DNA of 6,901 nucleotides from Dehalococcoidia bacterium (GTDB lineage: Bacteria > Chloroflexota > Dehalococcoidia > SZUA-161). Below are positions 1-6,309 of this stretch, piece by piece (position 1 is the first letter of the stretch; each line of letters opens with the position of its first letter). A program made the translations under genes and the position numbers. The stretch covers positions 1 to 6,901 of the forward strand of contig JACUUS010000120.1 in NCBI GenBank assembly GCA_014859215.1, given 5' to 3'. The notes under the pieces are model-generated. The model worked only from the letters and a program-made list of their open reading frames with translations, was not told the DNA's origin and searched no databases.

Positions 1-59
1 TCCGGAGACAACTCAAGGAACCGCCAGGCATCCGCGGCAGATACCAGGGCCCGGCCCAT
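1..59 (-). CDS. possible 5' end of a further minus-strand gene (partial)
   Basis: An open frame begins with ATG at 59 and runs off the left edge. The visible residues are MGRALVSAADAWRFLELSP. It starts 30 bases after the stop of the exonuclease gene on the same strand, which would suit an operon. No well-placed ribosome site is seen: the nearest GGAG lies about 15 bases upstream. Nineteen residues are too few to name a product. It could equally be chance open frame, and the sequence to the left of the window is needed. Confidence 0.3.
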   Translation of the reverse strand, partial: MGRALVSAADAWRFLELSP

Positions 60-89
60 ACTGGAGGACGCTATCTCCAGGGAAGCGCA

Positions 90-584
90 CTACAGGTCCA
101 TCATCTCCCTGAGAAGCTTCAGGTTCATGACGTCTTCCCTGTTATAGTGCAGCAGCTTCGCCAGAGCGTTCCCGTCGCCATAACGGCGGTACCGGTTCCA
201 CAGCAGCACCGCCTCGTATCCGCTCACGTCTTTGAGCTCCCTGGGGATGCCGAGGCGGCACTCTACCGCCTTGTAGCCGCCGTACAGGTTCCGCTTCCAG
301 CAGTCGTACATGAGGTCGCGGTGCGGGAAAATGCCCGCCAGGTCTATGTCCAGCCGGCACTGTATGAAAGGGAGATCGAACCGGCTGCCGTTGTAGGTGT
401 GTATCGTATGGACTCCCTCAAGCGCCTCAAGAAGGCTGTCGCGCGTGATGTCGCGGCTTACCAGCTGCACCAGCCTGCCCGACCCACCGCAGACCAGGTA
501 GATCCCCGCCACGGTTATCTCGTGAAACCTCGGAGAAAGGCCGGTAGTCTCAATATCGAGATATGCGTCCGTGCAGTCCTTCAT
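90..584 (-). CDS. YprB-like RNase H-fold 3'-5' exonuclease (DEDDy type)
   Basis: This 164-residue protein is probably a metal-dependent 3'-5' exonuclease of the RNase H-like superfamily, the stand-alone YprB-type domain. Three exonuclease motifs are visible in order. Motif I is YLDIETTGL (D10 and E12). Motif II is HTYNGSRFDLPF (D70). Motif III is YNRED (Y147-x3-D151), which makes it DEDDy rather than DEDDh. The segment GGYKAVECRLGI (102-113) is typical of the YprB group. The four acidic residues should bind two metal ions. The length fits one complete catalytic domain with no helicase or TPR extension. The ATG at 584 has GAAAGG five bases upstream (590-595), and the start lies shortly before motif I. 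Nucleic-acid substrate and biological role (repair or RNA processing) cannot be read from the sequence. No neighbour in the window suggests a pathway. Confidence 0.85.
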   Translation of the reverse strand: MKDCTDAYLDIETTGLSPRFHEITVAGIYLVCGGSGRLVQLVSRDITRDSLLEALEGVHTIHTYNGSRFDLPFIQCRLDIDLAGIFPHRDLMYDCWKRNLYGGYKAVECRLGIPRELKDVSGYEAVLLWNRYRRYGDGNALAKLLHYNREDVMNLKLLREMMDL

Positions 585-603
585 CGCGGCCTTTCATTCT
601 TGA

Positions 604-680
604 CCGGCACAGGGCGGACACACAGGGGACTTCTCAGAGGAACCCTTCGTCCCTGCGGCGTGAAACTGCCCTGTTACCGG
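604..680 (-). repeat. nested inverted repeat in the exonuclease leader
   Basis: ACAGGGC at 609-615 is complementary to GCCCTGT at 668-674, and flanking CCGG blocks (604-607 and 677-680) extend the arms with a small bulge. Inside, CAGGGGAC (623-630) can pair with GTCCCTG (649-655) with one bulged base, and CAC (619-621) can pair with GTG (660-662). On the minus strand this lies in the predicted 5' untranslated leader of the exonuclease, downstream of its -10 box. It could fold as an extended RNA hairpin. No run of T follows, so it does not look like an intrinsic terminator. No known riboswitch was recognised. Confidence 0.5.
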
Positions 681-703
681 AATAGTCGCCTGTGAGCAGG
701 GCC

Positions 704-733
704 ATTATAACGTCCATGCAAGGGCCAGGTAAA
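704..733 (-). promoter_or_regulatory. sigma-70-type promoter for the exonuclease gene
   Basis: On the minus strand a perfect TATAAT (plus positions 704-709) follows TTTACC (728-733, four of six matches to TTGACA) after an 18-base spacer. Transcription would begin near 697 and leave a leader of about 110 bases that contains the nested inverted repeat. Confidence 0.5.
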
Positions 734-747
734 GTCCCTGTACAAGC

Positions 748-757
748 GGCGATCGCC
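748..757. repeat. perfect 10-bp palindrome GGCGATCGCC
   Basis: A perfect dyad lies between the minus-strand -35 element and the plus-strand promoter, about 45 bases upstream of the plus -35. Its position would suit a regulator shared by the divergent genes, but there is only one copy and a 10-bp GC-rich palindrome may be chance. Confidence 0.3.
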
Positions 758-800
758 TTGATGCTCCACTCCTGGCAACGATGTGATTGAGGAAGCGCTA

Positions 801-829
801 TTGACGTGCGGCAAGCCAACTGATAGAGT
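801..829 (+). promoter_or_regulatory. sigma-70-type promoter for the plus-strand SDR gene
   Basis: TTGACG (801-806, five of six) is followed by a 17-base spacer and TAGAGT (824-829, four of six). Transcription should start near 836 and leave a leader of about 75 bases before the TTG at 912. Any start upstream of about 836, such as the in-frame GTG at 783, would not be on this transcript. Confidence 0.6.
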
Positions 830-900
830 ACACGACAACATTCGAGCGAGGCGCTCCCGGCCTTCTCAGAAGGGAAAGGACAGCGGCTATCCTGTTCAGC

Positions 901-904
901 GAGG
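901..904 (+). promoter_or_regulatory. ribosome binding site selecting the TTG start at 912
   Basis: GAGG lies seven bases upstream of TTG 912-914. The dinucleotide-binding beta strand begins immediately after this codon, as is usual for SDR enzymes, which supports this non-ATG start. Confidence 0.55.
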
Positions 905-911
905 CACTGGT

Positions 912-1955
912 TTGAGGACCCTGGTAACCGGAGCGACCGGCTTCCTCGGAAGCCATATTGTCGAACGCCTCCTCGCTCAGGGGCACGAGGTCCACGCTCT
1001 CGCCCGCAGGACCTCGGACCTTTCCCACCTCAGGACCACCAGCGCCGCTATTGTGTTCGGCGATGTCGAGGACTACGACAGCCTGGTACCCGCGCTCAGG
1101 GGGATCGATGTCGTCTACCATGCCGCCGCACGGGTCACGCCCGGCTGGGGCTCATGGAAGCAGTTCAGGGCCTCTATCGTCGAGGGAACGGAGAACATGC
1201 TCAGGGCCAGCGCCGTCGCGGGGGTGTCACGCTTCCTTCACGTGAGCACGGGCAGCGTCCACGGCAAGGCCTGCGAAGGCGCGGTACCGGCTACAGAGTC
1301 CACTCCCTGCGAAGTCGAGTTCTGTCCCGATACCTACTACGATTGCGCGAAGCTCGAGGCGGAGAAAATCGCCTTTGACTACCACAACAAGGGTAAGTTA
1401 CCCGTATCCATGATAAGAATCGCTACTGTATACGGTCCGCGCGACAGGCTGCTCGCCGACCGCGTATACCGCCACATGTCAACGCGGATAATATTCTGGC
1501 CGGGCCGCGCAAACCCACGGTACAGCATCGTCCATGTAACCGAAGCCGCCGATTTTGCGGTCCTCGCCGCTACCAGCGACATTGCTGCCGGACGGGTCTA
1601 CAACGTCGCCCCGCCGCACGAAATCCGTTTTCGCGACTTCGCCGCCGCCATGATCAAGGCTATCGGCGGGCCCAGGGTCCAGGTGACCATCCCCTACGCT
1701 CTCGGATACATCTGGTGCGCCCTGATGGAGGGGTGGTCAAGACTTCGCAACGTGCAGGAGATGCCTTACCTGACCAGGTCGGGGCTGAGGTTCCTCAACC
1801 GGGGGCTGTACCTGGACGGCACGAGGGCACGGGAAGAGCTGGGCTGGGAGCCCCGCCTATCCATGGAAGAAGGCACCAGGCTCTACGTACAGTGGAGGCG
1901 CGACCACCAGAAGATATGTCTTCCCGCCGAGTGCGTTCACTCGTTAGGACAGTAA
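912..1955 (+). CDS. extended SDR: NAD-dependent epimerase/dehydratase or 3beta-HSD-like
   Basis: This is an NAD(P)-dependent extended short-chain dehydrogenase of 347 residues, a usual length for the family. The Rossmann glycine motif is TGATGFLG at residues 6-13. DVEDYDSLVPALRGIDVVYHAAA (49-73) covers the strand that precedes the conserved AAA. A serine/threonine-rich VSTGSVHG (111-118) carries the catalytic hydroxyl, and YDCAK gives the Tyr143-x3-Lys147 pair. RIATVYGPRD (169-178) and HVTEAADFAVLAA (208-220) are typical substrate-domain segments. The C-terminal third resembles sugar epimerases, dihydroflavonol reductases and HpnA-like enzymes, so the substrate (nucleotide sugar, sterol/hopanoid or other) is not decided. 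I chose TTG at 912 because a GAGG site and a promoter precede it. An in-frame extension to GTG 783 adds 43 residues with no SDR features and crosses the promoter. The 3' end overlaps the convergent gene by 19 bases. Confidence 0.88.
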   Translation: MRTLVTGATGFLGSHIVERLLAQGHEVHALARRTSDLSHLRTTSAAIVFGDVEDYDSLVPALRGIDVVYHAAARVTPGWGSWKQFRASIVEGTENMLRASAVAGVSRFLHVSTGSVHGKACEGAVPATESTPCEVEFCPDTYYDCAKLEAEKIAFDYHNKGKLPVSMIRIATVYGPRDRLLADRVYRHMSTRIIFWPGRANPRYSIVHVTEAADFAVLAATSDIAAGRVYNVAPPHEIRFRDFAAAMIKAIGGPRVQVTIPYALGYIWCALMEGWSRLRNVQEMPYLTRSGLRFLNRGLYLDGTRAREELGWEPRLSMEEGTRLYVQWRRDHQKICLPAECVHSLGQ

Positions 1956-3385
1956 AGCCACTCCACTTTCTGGGACTCATCCCTGGCATGGTTGTTGTAG
2001 TATATGCTCGCCAGCGCCGGGTCGACTCTGGCCTGCGTGTCATAGTCCCACGGCGGCGCGGCGCACTCCGGGCACCAGTGTCCCGCAAGGTGAAGCCTCG
2101 GGGTAGCTTCCCATTCGTGTCCAAAAGCGCACTTCCAGCGAAGTTTGCTCGCGATGCCGTTGAAGTCGCTGGAAAGACAGCGGCCGCCTCTTGACTCCGC
2201 CAGGTCCTTCATGTCACCGGGTGTATACTTGCCCGGTTCCTTCTGTTGCGGCCCCGCGCGGTATCCTGCCGGCGGCGGTGCCTCGGCCCTGACGTAGTCA
2301 CTCCAGTCGGGAATCGTTTCCCAGGCCTCACGTCTGCCAAAGAAGGCCTTTATCTTCTCCATCTCATCATTTCGTACCCACTTGACAGGCTCTGCCATCC
2401 TCCTCATGTATTGCCTGACCACAAACGCGGGCGCCATGCGGCCCCCCACCTTCAAGTACCACGGAGTAGCGGCCTCGACCTGCCTGTAGTGGTCCTCGAT
2501 GGTCTGGCGCCAGTGGCCAAGATAATCATTTAGAACGTGGCTGTCCTCGTACCAGCAGCAGTGGAAGTTCCGAAGGGCGAACCAGTTGAGCGGCATGATC
2601 TTATGGTAATCCCCCAGGCCGAAGATTATCATCATTCGTTCCAAATAGTCTTTGAACACGACCCTGCACGCAGGGCCGCCGCCCATGTTGTACACACGAC
2701 CGTAAAACTCGTCGGGGGCCTCCACAGCCTGTACGAGCCCGTAACCGGCGTCTTCGCTCGTAACCAGCTCGATACAGGTTTCCACGGGCTGGTGGAACAG
2801 GATCGGGTCAAGCAATGAAAAGGCATCCGGGATAGCGATATAGGTCTGGCGTATCGAGGCCCAGTATTTGAGGCCGGACTCGATAACAGCCCGCTCCGCC
2901 GCTATCTTCGTTGTGGCATAGAAATCTCCGATGCTGGGTTTGAGCGGGTCTCCCACCCTGGCCATGTGGATGGGCGGGAGCCTGTCCCCGTATTCGGCCA
3001 CGGAGCCGACGTACACGAACCGTACGTGGTCCCCGCCGTCCGGCTGCTTCTTGATCGCATCGATAATGTTCAGCGTGCCGCCGTGGTTAATTCGCCTGCA
3101 CAGAGGCGGGTTTTTGTCCGCCTCCGGGGCGATGAAAGCCGCCGGATGCAGGACGTAATCAACGCCGGTGACCGCTTCCAGTACATCGCCGGGATTGCAC
3201 AGGTCCCCCCAGACTATCCTGATGCCCTGCTGCCCTTCGTACTTCGAGAAGCCTTCAACGTTCGGGCGAGATTTCCTGAGCAGGAGAACGATATCGTAGC
3301 TGTCCTTTCTCCTGAGCAGCTCCTTAAAGGCCTCGCCGCCCATGGACCCGGAGGCTCCGGTCAGAAACACCTTCTTCCTGGCCAT
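1937..3385 (-). CDS. extended SDR epimerase fused to a C-terminal zinc-ribbon domain
   Basis: This 482-residue protein has two parts. Residues 1 to about 345 form an NAD(P)-dependent extended SDR: glycine motif TGASGSMG (9-16), DVLEAVTGVDYVLHPAA (67-83), VGSVAEYG (126-133) with Ser128, and the catalytic pair Tyr156-x3-Lys160 in FYATTK. After a proline-rich linker (369-390) comes a zinc-ribbon / treble-clef unit (390-441). It has the block GGRCLSSDF, then WKCAFGHEWEATP and HWCPEC, so the likely ligands are C419, H423, C438 and C441. This unit is usual in nucleic-acid-associated and phage or mobile-element proteins. The last 37 residues resemble the start of a second such unit (PALASIYYNNH, then VEWLYCP), which ends at the stop. 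ATG 3385 is preferred over longer in-frame starts because GGGAGG lies eight bases upstream and a TATAAT lies beyond. The fusion may be for binding or oligomerisation; that is inference. Substrate is unknown. Confidence 0.88.
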   Translation of the reverse strand: MARKKVFLTGASGSMGGEAFKELLRRKDSYDIVLLLRKSRPNVEGFSKYEGQQGIRIVWGDLCNPGDVLEAVTGVDYVLHPAAFIAPEADKNPPLCRRINHGGTLNIIDAIKKQPDGGDHVRFVYVGSVAEYGDRLPPIHMARVGDPLKPSIGDFYATTKIAAERAVIESGLKYWASIRQTYIAIPDAFSLLDPILFHQPVETCIELVTSEDAGYGLVQAVEAPDEFYGRVYNMGGGPACRVVFKDYLERMMIIFGLGDYHKIMPLNWFALRNFHCCWYEDSHVLNDYLGHWRQTIEDHYRQVEAATPWYLKVGGRMAPAFVVRQYMRRMAEPVKWVRNDEMEKIKAFFGRREAWETIPDWSDYVRAEAPPPAGYRAGPQQKEPGKYTPGDMKDLAESRGGRCLSSDFNGIASKLRWKCAFGHEWEATPRLHLAGHWCPECAAPPWDYDTQARVDPALASIYYNNHARDESQKVEWLYCPNE

Positions 3386-3393
3386 CTCGTTCG

Positions 3394-3399
3394 CCTCCC
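3394..3399 (-). promoter_or_regulatory. strong ribosome binding site deciding the start at 3385
   Basis: Read on the minus strand this is GGGAGG, eight bases before the ATG at 3385. The in-frame upstream ATG at 3427 overlaps the -10 box, and the one at 3607 lies inside the divergent flavoprotein gene, so neither is a likely start. Confidence 0.75.
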
Positions 3400-3425
3400 T
3401 CAAGCGTCCTGTGTGCTGGTGAGAC

Positions 3426-3431
3426 ATTATA
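3426..3431 (-). promoter_or_regulatory. -10 element for the minus-strand SDR-zinc gene
   Basis: A perfect TATAAT on the minus strand would place the start of transcription near 3419, about 33 bases before the ATG at 3385. The expected -35 position (3449-3454) reads GTTTTT, a poor match, so the promoter may be weak or activator-dependent. Confidence 0.5.
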
Positions 3432-3483
3432 AACCGGAACATTGACCAAAAAACAGGTGTACAAGGGTATCGGTGGAAAAAGA

Positions 3484-3512
3484 TTGAAATTTCGTCCCTG
3501 TTCGAGTAGGAT
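3484..3512 (+). promoter_or_regulatory. sigma-70-type promoter for the flavoprotein operon
   Basis: TTGAAA (3484-3489, five of six) and TAGGAT (3507-3512, four of six) are separated by 17 bases. Transcription would begin near 3519 and give a leader of about 43 bases with GGGAG at 3544-3548. This promoter would drive all three genes to 6783. Confidence 0.6.
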
Positions 3513-3561
3513 TTAAACTCCAGTTCGCCTGCCGGGTCGGAAAGGGAGCAGACAACATAGC

Positions 3562-5070
3562 ATGAATGACCTCGAAAGAAGAAGCATCGCCGAAGGGCTC
3601 GCGGCAATCGTGGGCCCGCGCTATGTGAGAGCGGACGACGTAACCCGGTGGGCTTACGCGATCGAGGATTTCGGAGGCGCTTTTTTCCATCCCCTGTCCC
3701 CCGAATACGGGCCTCCGGATGTCGTGGTCAAGCCCCATACGGCCGGGGAAATATCGGAAATCGTCAAGCTGGCCAACAAACACCGGGTGCCCGTAATAGC
3801 CCGAGGCGGTGGAGAGGATATGACCGCAGCGGCCACTCCCCTGAAGGACCTGGGCGGCATCATTCTCGATACCACCGATATGAATAAGGTCCTTGACTAC
3901 CAGGAGGGACTTAACGCGGTGCGGTTTCAGCCGGGAATCAGGTGGGGCGAGCTCCACCACGAGCTGGCGCGGAAGGGCATCACCACGGGAGTGCGAGGAC
4001 CGCACGGCTTCCTGGGAGGCACCCTCGGCGGCGGCATCGGCGGAAACTGCTTCTCCATGAACAGCCCGAAGTATGGATGGGTGAACGAGAACGTCCTCAC
4101 CCTCCAGGTCGTCCTGCCCAACGGAGATATTATCGAGACGGGCTCCCTTACCAACACGCAGGTGAAGGACTGGTACTACAGGTACTGCTACGGACCGGAC
4201 ATGGTCGGGATCTTCCTCGGCAGCGCAGGGGCGTTCGGCGTGATTACCGAGGTCAGCATGAAGACCTATCCTATCCCCGAGTTCTCCGATACGCTTCTAT
4301 ACATCTTCCCGGATACCGATGCCCAGGTCAATTTCATGTTCAAGGTCGAATGGTATGGCTACGTGACCGAGCTGTGGGGTATTGCCTACTACGCCCTGCA
4401 CGATTCCCTGAAAAAGATCGTCGGCCCGCTTCTCGGCGAGAAAGACATAGTCGCTTTAACCACTGAAGCGCATCACAAAGGCATATTCAGGGAGCAGAAA
4501 AAAGCAATAGCCGCAATCGCGCGTGAGTTTGGCGGCGCCGAGGTGCCCGTCCAGGGCTTCATGCGCGCCCTGAATCTTTCAGTGGTGGATACGGGAGAAT
4601 GGGCCGCCGGCGGGATGTACGGAAAGGTGATGGGACCGAACGACAACTGCACCTGCTCCATCGCACCGCTCCATCAGTGGCGGAAGGTTGTCGACAGCAC
4701 CCTCGCATTGATGGAGAAGAACAAGGATGCCTTGAGCGGGGGCCTTCCCCTGATAGGCGCGCAGCACTTCTACATCTTCCCGCAGCTTCTCGGCAGCCGG
4801 GGAGTATGCCAGAGCGTGGTATCGACTCCGGTTGACTTCAGCCAGGACAGGAACGTGCAGCGGGCGAGGGAGCTCTACGATCTGGTCATGGAAAACTACA
4901 TGGATACAGGCACAGTCGCCCTCTATCGCATCGGCAAGGAAAGCAAGTACCTGACAGAGAGATCCAGGCCCGGCTATATATCTTTCATGAAAGCTATCAA
5001 GAAAGCGCTCGATCCCAAAAACATTATGAATCCGGGCGTCCTGGGACTCGGCCTGGAGGACGCGGAATGA
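3562..5070 (+). CDS. GlcD-like FAD-binding oxidoreductase
   Basis: This 502-residue flavoprotein belongs to the VAO/PCMH FAD family. The N-terminal FAD-binding domain shows PPDVVVKPHTAGEISEIV (51-68), RGGGED (81-86), GGIILDTTDMNKVL (98-111), the glycine-rich loop FLGGTLGGGIGGN (150-162) and GIFLGSAGAFGVITEVSMK (216-234). The C-terminus ends in the family's closing DPKNIMNPG. The middle and C-terminal substrate domain lacks the HxxGDGNxH and EHG signatures that bind metal and substrate in glycolate, D-lactate and 2-hydroxyglutarate dehydrogenases. In that respect it is nearer to vanillyl-alcohol oxidase or 4-cresol dehydrogenase-type enzymes, or a separate branch. It should oxidise an organic substrate and pass electrons to the Fe-S protein encoded next, whose ATG overlaps this stop. 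ATG 3562 has GGGAG 13 bases upstream, a rather long spacing; no better start was found. No signal peptide is seen, so it is probably cytoplasmic. Confidence 0.88.
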   Translation: MNDLERRSIAEGLAAIVGPRYVRADDVTRWAYAIEDFGGAFFHPLSPEYGPPDVVVKPHTAGEISEIVKLANKHRVPVIARGGGEDMTAAATPLKDLGGIILDTTDMNKVLDYQEGLNAVRFQPGIRWGELHHELARKGITTGVRGPHGFLGGTLGGGIGGNCFSMNSPKYGWVNENVLTLQVVLPNGDIIETGSLTNTQVKDWYYRYCYGPDMVGIFLGSAGAFGVITEVSMKTYPIPEFSDTLLYIFPDTDAQVNFMFKVEWYGYVTELWGIAYYALHDSLKKIVGPLLGEKDIVALTTEAHHKGIFREQKKAIAAIAREFGGAEVPVQGFMRALNLSVVDTGEWAAGGMYGKVMGPNDNCTCSIAPLHQWRKVVDSTLALMEKNKDALSGGLPLIGAQHFYIFPQLLGSRGVCQSVVSTPVDFSQDRNVQRARELYDLVMENYMDTGTVALYRIGKESKYLTERSRPGYISFMKAIKKALDPKNIMNPGVLGLGLEDAE

Positions 5071-6308
5071 GGCTCGAAGAATCGAGGCAGGAGGCATGGC
5101 TGTGCAACCATTGCTCCATGTGCACCCAGACCGTGAACGACGATTCAGGCTTCTACAGGGTCTGCCCCGTCTATGAGCAGCTGAGGTTCGAGGACAGTTC
5201 GGCGCGGGGCCACAATACCATAGCCTTCTACCTCCTGAACGGCACTCTGAAGTATTCCGAGGATGTTGCAAGGTGCATCTATGACTGCACCACCTGTTAC
5301 GCCTGCGAGGAGATATGCAAGCCCCTGGGCAACATGATGGCGCAAATCGGCGGGGGTACCAGCCTCAAGATAATGCTGCCTTCGGTGATGAATGCTTTCG
5401 GAGCGGCCCTCGACCCTGTTCATTCAGTGCAGATACTCGAAGCTATGCGCGCCGACTGCGTCGACCTGGGACTTCAGCCGCTGCCTCTGAAAGAGACGGC
5501 CGTCAACGCCGGGAAGGAACACAATCCCTACGGCGAACCTCACTCCAGCCGGTTCGACTGGTCGCGAGTTCTCGAGACACCGCGCACCGCCGAGGTCGCA
5601 CTTTTTGCCGGCTGTACAGCGTCCTATCGCAAACAGGAAATTGCCCTTGCCACCGCAAGAATCCTCATCAATTCCGGCGTACATTTCGCGCTCCTCCCAG
5701 AAGAATGGTGCTGTGGCTCGCCCCTGCTCAGGGCGGGAAACGTGGACGTCGCGCGGAAAATGATCGAGCACAATGTTTCCATGCTGAGGCAGAAGAACAT
5801 CAGGCAGATCATAACCCCCTGCGCGGAATGCTATATGGCCATTAACAGAGACTGGCCGAACGTATCGGGGAACCTGCCCTTTGGTGTCCTCCATATGAGC
5901 CAGCTTCTAGCACGTTTGATGGGAGCGGGACGTGTCAAGATCAGGAAGCGGCTGAACGCGAAGGTGGTCTATCATGACCCGTGCCATCTCGGCAGGGCGA
6001 TGGGGATATATGATGAGCCTCGCACAGTCCTCAACTCAATCCCTGGTGTGAAACTTGCGGAGACCTATCCCACCAGGCACGCGGCATGGTGCTGCGGCGC
6101 CGGTGGGGGCCTCAAGGAATCGAATCCAGAGCTTGCAGTGGATATAGGCCTGGCGAAGGTGCCCTCTATTAAAGGGACCGGCGCCTCGATATTAGCATCG
6201 TCCTGCCCGTTCTGCGAAGCGCATTTCGCGGATGTTATGGAGAAGGCGGGGGAACGAATCCAGGTCAGGGACCTCACTGAGCTGGTTGCGGAAGCTATGG
6301 GAGTCTGA
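5067..6308 (+). CDS. GlcF/HdrD-like Fe-S protein with two CCG domains
   Basis: This 413-residue electron carrier has two N-terminal cluster motifs and two CCG domains. The first cluster set is C13, C16 and C19 followed by C33-Pro, with 13 residues between the third and fourth cysteines instead of the usual three. The second is canonical: C74, C77, C80, C84. The first CCG domain has C183, C215-C216 and C252-x2-C255. The second has C306, C342-C343 and C380-x2-C383. In HdrB such CCG pairs bind non-cubane [4Fe-4S] clusters; in GlcF and LutA relatives they serve electron transfer to quinone or other carriers. NPYGEPHSSR (153-162) is a usual linker in this family. The start overlaps the preceding stop as ATGA, with GGAGG seven bases upstream (5055-5059), which indicates translational coupling and a shared complex with the flavoprotein. 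No membrane segment is present. The partner acceptor (quinone, heterodisulfide-like or ferredoxin) is not decided. Confidence 0.9.
   Translation: MRLEESRQEAWLCNHCSMCTQTVNDDSGFYRVCPVYEQLRFEDSSARGHNTIAFYLLNGTLKYSEDVARCIYDCTTCYACEEICKPLGNMMAQIGGGTSLKIMLPSVMNAFGAALDPVHSVQILEAMRADCVDLGLQPLPLKETAVNAGKEHNPYGEPHSSRFDWSRVLETPRTAEVALFAGCTASYRKQEIALATARILINSGVHFALLPEEWCCGSPLLRAGNVDVARKMIEHNVSMLRQKNIRQIITPCAECYMAINRDWPNVSGNLPFGVLHMSQLLARLMGAGRVKIRKRLNAKVVYHDPCHLGRAMGIYDEPRTVLNSIPGVKLAETYPTRHAAWCCGAGGGLKESNPELAVDIGLAKVPSIKGTGASILASSCPFCEAHFADVMEKAGERIQVRDLTELVAEAMGV
6299..6303 (+). promoter_or_regulatory. ribosome binding site selecting the TTG start at 6310
   Basis: GGGAG lies six bases before TTG 6310-6312 and overlaps the last codons of the Fe-S gene. 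This placement marks a coupled third gene with a non-ATG start. Confidence 0.65.
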
Positions 6309-6309
6309 A

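Larger units (their letters stand above)
585..911. other. divergent intergenic region, 327 bases, no gene seen
   Basis: No convincing coding region lies between the exonuclease start and the TTG start of the SDR gene. The region carries a minus-strand promoter, a plus-strand promoter, a nested inverted repeat and a 10-bp palindrome, each listed separately. Short open frames on both strands here have no ribosome site and no recognisable protein motif. Confidence 0.7.

Noticed and set aside
604..680. Intrinsic terminator
   Set aside because: The stem arms are far apart and no T-run follows on either strand.
147..695. Open plus-strand frame of 182 codons opposite the exonuclease gene
   Set aside because: It is antisense to a gene with clear DEDDy motifs, has no recognisable motif of its own and no ribosome site.
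1715..2194. Open plus-strand frame of 159 codons across the convergent junction
   Set aside because: It runs out of frame through the C-terminus of one SDR and antisense to the zinc-ribbon part of the other; the composition is arginine- and proline-rich, as expected for a GC-rich shadow frame.
1937..3385. Homing endonuclease or mobile-element protein, suggested by the zinc-ribbon tail
   Set aside because: The first 345 residues are a clear SDR domain and no nuclease motif, terminal repeat or insertion boundary is seen.
3386..3607. N-terminal extension of the SDR-zinc gene to ATG 3427 or ATG 3607
   Set aside because: The extension crosses the -10 element and enters the flavoprotein gene; the strong GGGAGG site and the onset of the Rossmann fold both point to ATG 3385.
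4579..5271. Open minus-strand frame of 230 codons
   Set aside because: It is antisense to the end of the flavoprotein gene and the start of the Fe-S gene, both of which have strong family motifs; it has no motif of its own.
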